DNA of 64,000 bases from Heloderma charlesbogerti (GCA_026122225.1 JANEZZ010001665.1:62001-126000); one strand, 5' to 3'; numbered from the stretch's first letter, positions 28,101-43,328 are shown. Notes: generated by a model from the sequence alone, not told the origin. Program-made: numbers and translations.

Positions 28101-28774
28101 GTTGGCATGGTGGTTATACGCGGGTTAGAAACTTTCTCTGTGATTATAGGGAAAGAGAACGCAAAAAATATAGGAGATTAATTAAAAGAATTGCAATTGC
28201 CAAAGCTGGTATTCTGAATTTAGCTAATAAGATAAGGGCTTGCTCATCTAACATTGTTATGACTCCTCCTTCCAACTTTCTCCTGTTTACTACTTGTGGT
28301 TTGAAGCTAAACTAAAACAAAGCTAAACTTAACTAAAACATAATTGTTAACTCTCCCGTTACTTCCTCCTGCACATTACTTGAATACTACGCTAAAGCAT
28401 TACTGAGTTCCTCTAGGCATGTGAAGAATAGAGGTAGAAGTTAGAGTGAAAGGAAAAACCCAAGACTTGGAAATAATTCTAAGTCCCATCTTCAGAAATA
28501 ACTCCAAAGTCGCAAGCTCAGAAATAATTCTAAGTTCTGCTTTCAGAAAATACTCTCCTAACTTCAGAAAATATTCTAAGGTCCAAAGTCTAAGAGTTGA
28601 AGGAGGTCCATAGTTACCCAAATCCTCGGGTCTGGTGGCGAGGCGGAAAGAGCGAAGTGAAGCTGCAGCAGCAATAGCAGCAGTGAGCGCTCACTACCTG
28701 TGGTTTTGTACACTTGCTCTGGTCAAAGGTGGGGCCCCAAAGAGTAATGAGACAACCAACTTCCAATCAAAATG

Positions 28775-28808
<34 letters not shown>

Positions 28809-31800
28809 TTAGACCACCCACTCACCAACCAGAAGTAAGGTATCTCTTCCACAATCTCACATGTTCGGGGAACATCTCTGGCACTACTACAAACAGGTTA
28901 CTTTGAATGTCCCAAAATGTGGCCCAGAGTCTGCCATCTGAGCATGTTATCTTGATTGATGCATTTCTCCCTGGTACATCTTCTTTGAACTCACGGTCAT
29001 ATTTGGTCATATCTGCCTGAATACCTCCTCCCTATTGTCACTTGTATGGTCAATATCGAAATCAGATTGATTATGTACTTTGCAGCCAAAGATGGAGAAG
29101 CTCTATACAGTCAGTAAAAACAAGACCTGGAGCTGACTGTGGCTCAGATCATGAGCTTCTTATCGCAAAATTTCGGCTTAAATTGAAGAATGTAGGGAAA
29201 ACCACTAAACCATTCAGGTATGACCTAAATCATATCCCTTATGCATATACAGTGGAGGTGAGGAATAGATTTCAGGGATTAGACCTGATAGACAGAGTGC
29301 CTGAGGAACTATGGACGGAGGTCTGTAACATTGTTCAGGAGGCAGCAACAAAATCCATCCCAAAGAAAAAGAAATGCAAGAAAGCAAAGTGGCTGTCTGA
29401 TGAGGCTTTACAAGTAGCTGAGAAAAGAAGGGAAGTGAAAAGCAAGGGAGAAAGGGGAAGATGTATCCAACTGAATGCAGATTTCCAGAGAATAGCAAGG
29501 AGAGACAAGAAGGCCTTCTTAAATGAACATGCAAAGAAATCGAGGAAAACAATAGAATGTATCTTTTCAAGAAAATCGGAGATCTCAAGGGCACCTTTTG
29601 TGCAAAGACGGGCATGATAAAGGACAAAGAAGGCAGGGACCTTACAGAAGCAGATGAGATTAAGAAGAGGTGGAAAGAATACACAGAAGAACTATACAGG
29701 GAAGATCTGAATGTCCCTGATAGCCATGATAGTGCGGTCACTGAACTTGAGCCGGATATCCTAGACAGTGAAGTCAAGTGGGCCTTAGGAAGCATTACTA
29801 ACAACAAAGCTAGCGGAAATGACAGTATTCCAGCTGAGCTATTTAAGATCCTAAAAGATGATGCTGTTAAAGTGCTGCACTCAGTATGCCAACAAATTTG
29901 GAACACTCAACAGTGGCCACAAGACTGGAAAAGGTCAGTTTACATTCCAATCCCAAAGAAGGGCAATGCCAAAGAGTGTTCAAACTACCGTACAATTGCG
30001 CTCATTTCACATGCCAGCAAGGTGATGCTCAAAATCCTACAAGCTAGGCTTCAGCAGCATGTGAACCAAGAACTACTGGAAGTACAAGCTGGGTTTTGAA
30101 GAGGCAGAGGAACTAGAGATGAAATCGCCAACATTTGCTGGATCATGGAGAAAGCAAGAGAATTCCAGAAAAACGTCTATTTCTGCTTCATTGACTACGC
30201 TAAAGCCTTTGATTGTGTGGATCACAACAAACTCTGGCAAATTCTTAAAGAGATGGGAGTACCAGACCACCTTACCTGTCTCCTGAGAAACCTGTATGAG
30301 GGTCAAGAAGCAACAGTAAGAACCAGACATGGAACAACTGGTTGGTTCAAAATTGGGAAAGGAGTATGACAAGGCTGTATATTGTCACCCTGCTTATTTA
30401 ATTTATATGCAGAGTACATCATGAGAAATGCCGGGTTGCATGAATCACAGGTCGGAATTAAGATTGCCGGGAGAATTATCAACAGCCTCAGCAGACGATA
30501 CCATCCTAATGGCAGAAAGCAAAGAGGATCTAAACAGCCTCTTGTTGAAGGTGAAAGTGGAGAGTGCAAAAGCTGGTTTGAAACTCAACATTAAAAAAAC
30601 TAAGATCATGGCACCTGGCCCCATCACTTCCTGGCATACAGAAGGGGAAGAAATGGAAGCAGTGACAGATTTTATTTTCTTGGGCTCCAAGATCACCACA
30701 GGCGGTGACTGTAGCCATGAAATTAAAAGACCCTTGCTCCTTGGGAGGAAAGCTATGGCAAACCTAGACAGCATAGTAAGAAGCAGAGACATCACATTGC
30801 CGACAAAGGTCCATCTAATCAAAGCTATGGTTTTCCCAGTAGCAACATTTGGCTGTGAGAGCTGGACTATAAGCCAGGCTGAGCGCCGAAGAATTGATGC
30901 TTTCGAACTGTGGTGCTGGAGAAGACTCTTACGAGTCCCCTGGACTGCAAAGAGGTCCAATCAGTCCATCCTAAAGGAAATCAACCCTGACTACTCATTG
31001 GAAGGACAGATAATGAAGCTGCAGCTCAAATATTTTGGCCACCTAATGTGAAAAGTCACTGGAAAAGACCCTGATGCTGGGAAAGATTGAAGGCGAAGGG
31101 GACGGCAGAGGATGAGATGGCTAGATAGCATCACCGATGCGATGAATATGAACTTGAGCACACTCCAGGAGAGAGCGGAGGACAGGAAAGGCTGGCGTGC
31201 CGTGGTCCATGGGGTCATAAAAAGTCGGACATGACTTAACGACTGAACAACAACAACACCTTTCACAGTTAATTCATTTGGATTGTTAGAGGAAATCATG
31301 AGCAACACTAGATATATGATATACAGTTCAATTATAAGCTCAGGAGCATCTCATAAGCTTCTTCAGAAATATCTTTACATTAGTAAGAATAATTCTGAGG
31401 AGAACCAGTGCTGGCCTCAGACATTTTGCTTCCTGAATTAGAGTACAAGTAGTTCCCCACCCCCATTAGGGACAGTCCTGGAGAGAATGGGGAAAAAAAA
31501 CGCCTCTCTATACTATGTGAACAAAAGGTCTCCTTCTCTCATACACTGCCAATCTCCCAGAATGTCTGGGAGAAAGTTAATCTTCTCCCAGACATGGTAG
31601 CTTTGCACGAGCAGGGAGACCAACATGTAAAAGCATTCAAATATGCTTATCTGAAGAGATGCAGTCCCATGAAGAATTGTACCACATCTCAGTGCAGAAC
31701 AATGCACAATAATTATATAGCTTGATATAAGAAGCGCAAAATTAACAGAGGAATTAAACAACAACTAGATTAGGTGCATTCATTTTGCAAACTACACACC

Positions 31801-34800
31801 ATGAGAATAATTGAAAGAATGTCCAATCAAGGCAAGAGGAACTGGGCCAGGCTGTTTTTGAATAACTGAATGGGGATGGTGCTAAGCAACAGAAAGAACC
31901 TCACAAAGAATACTAAATCCTTTTAAAAACAAAAATGGCAGGATAAGTAATGCTTCAACTGTCAGTATATTGGCTAGGAAAATTGAGGGCCTCATGCGGG
32001 TAAGGAGGAATTTCTTAATGACACAAAATGTTTCAGAGCTCCCAACAATCAGAGGAAGGAAACAGGCTTACTTCCAATTTTCCTTACAATGATAGAAACA
32101 TAATCCAGCCATTGGCTCTCTATGCTATCGCTAGCGCTGAGGCAGAAGAGGGAAGCCCTCTGGAGCACTGTGTCTGGGTTTCAGGCCTATATGCCTGGAG
32201 AGAACTTAAAGGTCATGCTACACAGTGCTCCCTACTACAACAGCAGCACTGAGTTCAAGACAGGAAAGCTGCCCATGTTTATTATGCCATCTATTTTCCT
32301 CCATTCCACAGTCCCATTAGAGCTTGGTAACTCCTAATGGTAAGCTACTACTCAAAGGGAAAAAGTAAATTCTTGTGCTTTCAGTAGGGAGCACACCCTC
32401 CAACTATGAATGAAGACCAAACTAGACATTAGACACAGAAGCATGTAATATTTTTGTAATATTTCTTTTAAAAATCAAAAGCAGCTTTGGGAGGGTGATA
32501 AGAAGCAGGCGAGCAGGCAGGCAGGCTTGATTCTCTCCCAGCTGGCTGTTTTTCTACTGCAAACGCATTGCCTGCCACTGCTTTTCCTTCACAGACCTAG
32601 TTCGCACATAACATGTGGAGCCATATGGGAGTGAGCAAGCGCACTACCTCCTGCCTGCTCACCACTTCCGCCTTGCATCTGCTTTGTTAGGTGCAATGTC
32701 TGAACCTGGCACACTGGGTTGTTGTGGGTTAAACAACCCAGAGTGCTGGGCTCAGTTCAGTTGTCACAACTAACAAAGCGGATGCAAAGCGGAAGTGGTG
32801 AGCACGTGGGAGGCAGCATGCTCACTCATTCAGGCTTGGCCCCTACAACCCATGCTTTCAATAACCCATGGATTGTCATTACATGTGAACTGAGCCACAG
32901 AATTCAAAATATACAAATGTGACTGGGCACCGATGAAAATTCCTAGGGGGTCCACTTCTGTCTCACCAAAACAGAAGAAATTAATCACCCAAAAAAGGGT
33001 ACAAAAGAGGACAGCAAGCTGCATAACATTTGCAGAGCTATACAAATGAATATGTATAGGTGCAAATTTAGAAATAATAACTATTATTTAAATAGAAATT
33101 CAAGACATCTCACCATCATCAACAACACTGACCAGATGACCTGTGTGCCTGTTCAGTCTGCTAAGTGCTACCTGTTGATGAGCAGCTTCAAGGCCCTTCC
33201 CTGCTCTCTCTCCTTATGGTTGACTTTAAACCAGACTCGGACTGAACAGCCCATCAAATAGAGGGCTGTCCTCTGTAAAGTAGAACACCTGGCCACCTTA
33301 CAGTTTCCTTTGTGATGGCTACTTAAAAACTCATGAGAGGGTACTACAACTATGTGGTTAACCAGCTATCTGGAGGGTCTGGCCACATAGCAAGGTGAAT
33401 TTTATTAAGATCCCTCCAAATGGTCAGAAATCCGATGTAGCAGGGTTTGGGAAAAGTTCACCTTAAAACTGGGGTGGTTGCTAAAGACAACTGACTTCAC
33501 TTGAGGATATAGTCCCAACCCACTAACCCACAGTGAGTTACAAATAGGGATGTCAGAGAAATCCACAACAGAACAAAATGAGTTCAGGTATTCATGAATG
33601 TGACCCACGGATTCTGCAGTGGACTAGTTTTTTCCCTTTCAGGCAGATTCTGTGGACTTGTGGACCATTTTCCAACTTTCCTGAATTTTGCACAAATGTT
33701 CTCATCAAAAAATATCCACCCCCCGAAAAAGAAAACCTCAGCCAAAAAACATGCACCATACGCTAAAGCCATTTGGGTGGCTTCCCCACGATTTGGGTGG
33801 AATGTGCACATTTTCGCATGTGCGAAAATGCACAAATTCAGAAACAAACAATCCAGTTCCACACTGGGCAGATGATGGAATGAATGAAAGGTGCCTGAAC
33901 ATCTGTGAAACACAGATGGAACAGATTTTACACAATCCATACATCCCTAGTTACAAATAGCCACCACAGGATACCAGTTGTCTGAACCAGTCTTTGCTTC
34001 CCTTAGGAACATAAAAAGCTCCATGCTAGATCAAAGCAACAGCCAATTTAGTCCAGCATTCTGTTCCAGCCAGATGCCCCAACGAGAAGCCTGCAAGGAC
34101 ATGAGTGCAGTAGCACCCCCCCACTCATGCTCCCCAGAAATGGCTATTGAGATGCATATTGTCTCCCATACTGGAAGTAATATATAGCCATCATTACTAG
34201 TAACCTTTGATACCCTTGTCTTCCATGAATTTGTCTAATCCCCTTTTAAAGCCATTGAGGTTGGCAACCATCAATCTATATCTTGAGGTTCATAGTTTAA
34301 ATTTCATAGTTGAACTATGTACTGTGTAAAGAAGTACTTCCTTTTATCTGTCTTGAATCTCCCACCATTTGGCTTCATTGGATGATCCTGGGTTCCAGTA
34401 TTATGGGAGAGGAAGAAAAGCTCTCGCTCCACTTTCTCCACACTATGCATAATTGTATACACCTCTAGCATGTCTGCCCTTCACTCACCGTTTTCTAAAA
34501 AAAGCTAAATACTGTCCTAAACATTATAACCTTTTCTCATAGGGGAGTTGTCCTTTTCTGCACCTTTTCCAGCTCTACAACATCCTTTTTGAGGTGTGCT
34601 GGTCAGAACTGTGCCTACCATTCCAAATTAAGTTCCAGTGATTTGTATAAAAGATGATGATATTGGCAGTTTGGGTTTTGATTCCTTTCCTAATGGTCCC
34701 CAACACAGAATTCGCCTTTTTCACAGCAGCCACATACTGTTCATTGAGCTCTCACCACAACCCCAAGATCCCTTTCCTGGTCAGTTACTGCCAGCTCAGA

Positions 34801-37800
34801 CACCATCAATATTTCTGTGAAGATAGGAATTTTGTTTTGCCCCAGTGGTATCATTTTACACTTGCTAACACTGAACTACATTTGCTGTTTTAATTCCCTT
34901 TAATTTGTACGCACAGCAATACTCATATCACCCATACTGGTGCATGTATCCCCCATCGTATCCCTCAACTCTTCTAAATGTTGCTAAAGATGCAAAAGCC
35001 TTTCTGCAGTTAGAATTCATTATACAAGTCAGCAATTTCAGAAGAAATTAGGCCCTGTTTTCTCTATGTCACAATGAAGCATCACTATCACAAATTTGAC
35101 TTGTTTGCAAGCTCTCAGCATAGTGTAGTCTACTTGTTATTTGATCAGGATAAATAAGTCATGGCCCCTTGAAAAATCTGCCCAGGCGTTTCCATAGCAA
35201 TTCAAGTCGAGCTCCATCTACTTGGAGGTGATGCAAAAGAAAAATGCATCCCAAATCAATTCTACAGTGCTATTAAAAGACACTAAACTGTTGTTGCCAC
35301 ATACAGCACCAGCACTGACCTTCTTCTAGCAGAAGTCCTCAGACTCATCACATCCAAACACAGATGCACAGTGATATATATACAATTTGTGTTACAGTCC
35401 AATAAGATTAAAAGAAAGATAAAATAATGTCAGGCTAAAGATTACAAACTGACTTTTAACAGCTGCCCAATCTGCCTAGTAGACAGTTGCTAAATGGCCC
35501 TCTGCTTGTAGCTAAAAGTCAAAAACAAAAATCTGCAAACTCTATAAAAGCTGCTAGCACTTATAGCTATCTAAGTGTGAAAAATGGTGTCAAGGACAAA
35601 AAGAAAAAGGGAAAAAAGCTACTCCTTTTGGCTGCAACCCACAATGTGCTCTGTAGCGATCCCATTCATATTAAATGGACTTCTTATGAAAACAAGTTGT
35701 AGACTGGGTGCTTTACTTTAAGATTACTTTAAACAACATGCATAAACTATAAGTTCCACATGCAAGGCATCCTACTGGAATCCACTCAAAAGATACTAAT
35801 GTGTGTAACTTGAGCTGCTGTTGCAACATTTACTGAAACTAATTTAAATTAGTATGGCATTTTTTGTTTTGAACTATGAATAATCCTACAATTGTTCCTA
35901 AATGCTATGCCTAGAACTTGGTAAATGCGAAGTTATTGGTACGATATAAGAAAATTCTACCTATATAAAAACTGAAAATTGTGGATTATATAGCCATTTC
36001 TCAGACTGGATCTACGCAGAGCCAGGTGCACATAAACCCATCGATTTCCACAGGTGGAAGCAGGTCTAACTGCATCAGATCAAGCTGTTAATGTGTTAAA
36101 TGCTTTAAAACCCTTGTCTCATTCATGCCTAAAGGACAAAGAAGGCAGGGACCTAACAAAAGCAGATGAGATTAAGAAGAGGTGGAAAGAATACACAGAA
36201 GAACTATACAGGAAAGGTCTTAATGTCCCTGATAGTGCGGTCACTGAACTTGAGCCGGACATCCTAGAGAGTGAAGTCAAGTGGGCCTTAGGAAGCATTA
36301 CTAACAACAAAGCTAGTGGAAATAACAGTATTCCAGCTGAGCTATTTAAGATCCTAAAAGATGATGCTGTTAAAGTGCTGCACTCAATATGCCAACAAAT
36401 TTGGAACACTCAACAATGGCCACAAGACTGGAAAAGGTCAGTTTACATTCCAATCCCAAAGAAGGGCAGTGCCAAAGAGTGTTCAAACTACCGTACAATT
36501 GCGCTCATTTCACATGCCAACAAGGTTATGCTCAAAATCCTACAAGCTAGGCTTCAGCAGTATGTGAACCGAGAACTACCGGAAGTACAAGCTGGGTTTC
36601 GAAGAGGCAGAGGAACTAGAGATGAAATCGCCAACATTTGCTGGATCATGGAGAAAGCAAGAGAATTCCAGAAAAATGTCTATTTCTGCTTCATTGACTA
36701 TGATAAAGCCTTTGATTGTGTGGATCACAACAAACTCTGGCAAATTCTTCAAGAGATGGGAGTACCAGACCACCTTACCTGTCTCCTGAGAAACCTGTAA
36801 GAGGGTCAAGAAACAACAGTAAGAACCGGACATGGAACAACCGAGTGGTTCAAAATTGGGAAAGGAGTACGACAAGGCTGTATATTGTCGCCCTGCTTAT
36901 TTAACTTATATGCAGAGTACATCATGAGAAACGCCGGGTTGGATGAATCACAGGTCGGAATTAAGATTGCCGGGAGAATTATCAACAACCTCAGATATGC
37001 AGACGATACCACCCTAATGGCAGAAAGCGAAGAGGATCTAAAGAGCCTCTTGTTGAAGGTGAAAGTGGAGAGTGCAAAAGCTGGTTTGAAACTCAACATT
37101 AATAAAACTAAGAACATGGCACCTGGCCCCATCACTTCCTGGCATATAGAAGGGGAAGAAATGGAAGCAGTGACAGATTTTACTTTCTTGGGCTCCAAGA
37201 TCACCGCAGACGGTGACTGTAGCCATGAAATTAAAAGATGCTTGCTCCTTGGGAGGAAAGCTATGGCAAACCTAGACAGCTTAGTAAGAAGCAGAGACAT
37301 CACATTGCTGACAAAGGTCCGTATAATCAAAGCTATGGTTTTCCCAGTACCAACGTATGGCTGTGAGAGCTGGACTGTAAGGAAGGCTGAGCGCCGAAGA
37401 ATCGATGCTTTCTAACTGTGGTGCTGGAGAAGACTCTTACGATTCCCCTGGACTGCAAGGAGGTCCAATCAGTCCATCCTAAAGGAAATCAACCCTGACT
37501 GCTCATTGGAAGGACAGATACTGAAGCTGAAGCTCAAATATTTTGGCCACCTAATGTGAAGAGAAAACTCTCTGGAAAAGACCCTGATGCTGGGAAAGAT
37601 TGAAGGCAAAAGGAGAAGGGGACGGCAGAGGATGAGATGGCTAGATAGCATCACCGATGCAATGAATATGGACTTGAGCACACTCTGGGAGAGAGCGCAG
37701 GACAGGAAGGCCTGGCGTTAAGGATGGATGAAAGTCCCTTACCTGGTCCCGCAGCTTTATTCGTGCGGGGGAGGCGCTCCAGTTCTCCCCCCGAAATTCT

Positions 37801-40800
37801 TGGCGGGTGGGGAGGCGCCCCACCCCTCCTGGCCAAAATTCTGGCTGGGGGGAAGCGCCCCGTCTCCCTGGCCGTGAAAGAAAAAAGTAAAGTGTAAAAA
37901 AATAAAAATAAAACGTGATAGGCTACATTAAGATTTACGTAGCCTATCATGGCTAGATTTTCAAAATCAGCCGTGATAGGCGACGTAAATCTTTACGTAG
38001 CCTATGACGGCTGACTTAAAAAAAAAAAAAAGCGCGTACGCAAATGGCGGCGCCCATGGGCGCCGCCATTTGCGTTCCTTATTTGGGCACGGGTAGTCTA
38101 CATAAAGATTTACATAGACTACGGCTAAATAAGGGCAACGCAAATAGTGTATTTACATAAATCTTTACGTAAATCTTTACGTAGACTACCCGTGCCCAAA
38201 TAAGGAACGCAAATGGCGGCGCCCATGGGCGCCGCCATTTGCGTATGCGGTGTTTTTTTTTTTAGTCAGCCGTCATAGGCTACGTAAAGATTTACGTAGC
38301 CTATCACAGCTGACTTTGAAAATCTAGCCGTGATAGGCTACGTAAATCATTATGTAGCCTATCACTTTTTTTTTTTTTACTTTACTGGGAAATGGCGGCG
38401 GCAGCCGGTCAGAAGACCAGCCGCCGCCGCCGAACCGCCGCCGAACCGCCGCCGAACCGCCGTTGGGACCTGCCGCCGAAAGGGACATTCGCACGAGGTA
38501 AGTCCCATCCCGGGGGGGGGCGGGGGGGCAGAGAATTTCCCTACCAATTTTGGGGGGCCGAATGCGTTGGCATTCGGCCTCCCGGAGATTCGTGGAGAAA
38601 TTCTCCGACATCGCTACCTGGCGTGCTATGGTCCATGGGGTCACGAAGAATTGGACACGACTGAACAACAACTAATTCATGCCAGGTTATTCTTAAACCG
38701 ACTTCCGTGAACACCCTGACAACTGTGAAAACAATGTCAGTGCTCTGTAAAAATATTAATGCCACTTTATAAGTTGCAATATTAGGAGATCAGTGACTTT
38801 GGGGGAACAACATGAGATCATTAGAAACAATCAAGAAACAAAAAAAAATTGCTCTTAAAATAGGAGGACATTGGCTTTATTTGCAAAGGGAACAATGACC
38901 TGCTTCATTCCTTAGTTTATATGATTTCCCTGCGCAGTTATTTACTAATTAGCAAGATAAAGGAGAGCTAAACTAAGAAATCATGAATATGACACACACC
39001 CTTCATGAGATGATGGTTATTGTGGTTTATTAAAAAGTTTTCAGTTCATTATAGCAGTCCCCTAGTTAACTTGACACTGAATAATAAGTGGAGAAAAATC
39101 CTTTTACGGTCTTGTCTTTGCAGTTTTCCATGGCCACAATGGGTACTTCATTTTCTACTTTTGTCCTTTCTTATTCTCTTACAGCACATCAGTTAGTGGT
39201 AGAAAAAGCTAATTGTCAGTGTATCTTTATTACATTAAGTCTCCACCACAATGATGCACTTTTGCTGTGATTTATTTTCACTGCTTCATCGATAGGAAAT
39301 CTAATTATTTCTACATTCAACTGAGAAATGAAATCTGGCACTGGCCATCTTAACCTCAGTTCACATTAGTCAAAGAGGAATCTCTGTGCCAATATGAGCC
39401 AGATAACATTTCTACAACACCCTCAGGGATAAACTTTCTAGCCCATCCTTTGCTTTTCCAAGATATAGTTGCCTTTTAATGGTATTTTGTTAGCAACAAC
39501 ACACAATAACTTAAATGTACTGGTCTAAAATTGTTTTTCAAGGCCTCTTCACGTCGCAACCCATTATCAAAGCCTGTTTACTCCTAGGATTATAATTCCC
39601 AGTGATATATTAAACATGAGGTTATATTGTCACTGTGGATAACACAAAGACTGTATGCAAAATGTTTGTCCAGTAGAAGTATTTACGTAGTTAAGTATCT
39701 AGAGCTGATAGTTATCTATCAATGGATAAGTTACTTAACACTCAGCAGTAGGGGCCAAACTAGATGGTTAACACAGACATTTTTTAAAAATGCAAATAGT
39801 AGATACTGGTGGGAAGGGAGGCTGATAATTAAAAACCCCCATTCTCACCTGCTACGATCCCAGTAATTATCACCACCGCAACCTCTTGTGGCTGCTATTT
39901 GCATTTTTTAAAATGTTCCTGTTATACGCAAGGACACATTTAATGCTACATCTAGCCTGGTCCTTAAGCGACAACTATTTTGTAGATGGGTAGGCTGAAT
40001 TTACACATAGCAGTTATACTGTTACCGTTATCATAACTATTGGTACACATGACACCTATGGGCACCAACAGTTGTGATATCGGTATGATAACGGTATAAC
40101 TGCTATGTGTAGATTCAGCCGCAGCGTACAGAGTGTATACTAGTAAACATGGACTTAACATAGGCTTTACAAACAATTTTAACAAGATTTAAGCCCTGAT
40201 GACCTGGTTCGCACATCATACAACCCAGTTAACAAACCATGGGTTGTTGAGAAGGCAAGTGGGAGTGAGCATATGTCCTGGTTCTCGCATGTCCACCTAA
40301 TCCCATTGCAATAAACAACACGGGGTTGCTTCATCCCTGGATTGCTTATTGTGCCATCTGAACCTGGAATTCTGGGTTGCTGAGGGATGAACAATCCAGA
40401 GTTTGAACAATCCTGGATCGTTCACTGGGGGATAAATAATCCAGAGTTCAAACCCATGGTTCTTACTCATCTTCTTAACACCCTATGGTTTGTTAACCTT
40501 GTGTTGTTATGACATGCAAAGCAGCCCATTATCTTTGTAATGACTGGCATTAAGTTGAAAACAGACCCTTTTGTAATTTTGATCAATTTCTTTTTAAAAT
40601 AACAAGTTAAGACTTTGATGTAAGTAGCCATAAATCCCTTGCTAAAAATGTGCAGCAATGACACATTTGGAGGCAACAGCAGCTTTGGGGGGGATTCTTA
40701 ATGGAAAAACAGCACAGGGATGAAAGGATTAATCCTCTCCCAACCCAGATTCCCCACCCCACCCCCCATGGCTGCTTTTTCTTTTTTAAAAAAACCTGCT

Positions 40801-43277
40801 TGGGAGAGACTATCACATACCAGATATATCGTACAGTATCGGTCTAAGATTGGCCTTTAGCCCTATTCTTCTTTGCTTTCCTGGCTTCAAACACACCTAA
40901 CACTGGCCTTGCAATTGGCCTATGGTTTTGCTAGGGAGCTCATAAACCGGACCGTAATATTAATATTAAGTATTTGATCAAGTTTATCAACTTCCTTTGA
41001 GGTCACATTTTCATTATTATACCTGTAGTCATATAGGTTTGCTCTGAAGTAAGCACACATAAGATTGCAACCTTAATCATGCAACTGTGGACTTTAGTTC
41101 TACTGTTTTAATGGAACTTGGTACACATAAGATTTGCTGGAGTGTGCCCAATGAGTTTGATACACTGCTTCCTGAAATCATGCCACCATCTCATAGGCAA
41201 AACTGAACAGATTTCAGTTGTGTTTTAGGCAGAAGCAAAGCCTTAGATCTCAAAACACAAGAAAAAGATCTTCAATACAAATAGTGCAGTATATGTTATA
41301 TTATTTATTATTATTTAATTTTATTGATAAATCACTTGCATTAGAGCAATGTATAAGCAATGTACAAAAGCAAGTCTTTATAATACAGAGGACACAATTA
41401 CTTTCTTCAGAATGCCTGTTGGAAAAGGTATGTTTTCAGTAAGCACCAAAAATCCAGAAGGGTGATGCCTGCCTAATTTGTGGTGGTTGGTTGGGAGTTC
41501 CACAGGGTGGGTGCTATGACACTAAAGGCCCTATTCCAAGCCAGCAAACTTCCAACATCTTGGCTACCATCAGCAGGGTATCTCCTGAGGAGTGCAGCAA
41601 CTGAGGCCAGTAGGGGATCAGGAGATCTAAGAATCCTAGTCCTGAGTTGTTTAGGGCCTTGTAAACAAGTTCCAAATCCTTAAACGTGACCTGGTAGCAT
41701 ACAGGCAGCCAGTGCAGGTCCCTCAGCATAGGCGTAATATGCTGCTGATAAACCACTCTTATTACCAACCTGGCTGCAACATTCTGCACCAACCACAGCT
41801 TCTGGACCAGCCTTAAGGGCAGCCCAACGTAAAGCGCACTGCAGTAATCCAACCAATGCTTGAACCACAGTGGCCAAGCTATCTCTGTACAGAAATGATT
41901 GTAACTATTTACTCCACCGAAGCTGGTAAAAGGTGCTCCTAGCCGCTGAAGACAACTAGGCCTCCAGTGACAGTGCTGGATCAATCAGCACACCCAGACT
42001 ACAGACCTGCTCCTTTAGGGGGAGTGGAACCCTATCCAGAACAACTGACCCAGTTCCCAGACACAGGAGCCACTCACCCACAGAGCCTCCACCTTGCAAG
42101 GATTCAGACTCAACGACCCAGTTCACATGAGTGGTGGGTTGCGTTGCGTGACAGCCACCACTCTGAATAGTCAAGCCACAGTGGGCGGGCACAGCAGCAT
42201 GGGTGATATGGGTAACAAGCCACCCAGAACCCATGGGTTGTAGTAGGCTTGTGGGGTGCTTTGCTAACCATGCTAACAAGCCACCCTGCCCGGGTTCTCA
42301 TGTCATGATAAACCATGACGATTATTCGCCACAGCTTGCATATGCACAATGGCAGCCAGCATGCACTGCAACCCACCGTGGCTTATTTAAGCCATGGTGT
42401 GAATATTTAAGCCACACTGGGTGCAGGCAATCATGTGAACCAGCCCAGTTTATTGGACCTCATCCAACCTACCATTGCATCCAGGTACTGGTCCAACACT
42501 TGCACAGCCTTCCCTTGATTAGAGAAATACAGCCAGGGGTCATCAGCATATTGATGGCACCTTACTCCAAATCCCATAATGACTACTCCAAGTGACTTCA
42601 TATATATGTTAAATAGCACTGGGGATAAAACACTGCCTAAATGCCAGGGGGACAATGAGCATTCCTGCAAAACTACTGTCCAAGACCTATCCTGCAGACA
42701 GGTCTTGAACCACCAAAGAATGGTCCTCCAATGCCCATCACACAAAGTTAGTCCAGGAGGATACCATGGTCAATGATACCAAACGCCACTGAAAAACACA
42801 GTAAGAACATTTACTGGGTAGCCCTCCTCCCATCCCTCTCCCAGTAAAGGTAATCTATCGGGGGACTAAGGCAGATTTAGTACCAAAACCAGTCCTCTAC
42901 CCTGACTGAAACAGATCAGGTGGAGTTGCTGTCACTGTAGCATTAATAGGACAGACCTAAGCTTTTTAAATTATTTCACAACTAGTTAAAATTAAAGTTT
43001 GGAAACATAATCACACTAACAATTCTACAGAACGGAATAAGAACAGTTTTTTCCCCCTTCTTCTTTCTGACCAACTTGGTCTTATTTAATTGCACTTTCA
43101 TTTTCAGCAGCTACCAGCAAATTGGAGAAGCCACTTGCCTTGACAGCAAGATGTCTTTGAATGTAGCAGTAAGTGGATTGTTGCTTGGATTGGAACATCA
43201 AAGTCATCTGTGCCAAATGAGATGCTTCTCGATGCTAATTATGAGCATAGCTTAGAGTTCATGTGCCTCACATTCAC

Positions 43278-43328
<51 letters not shown>

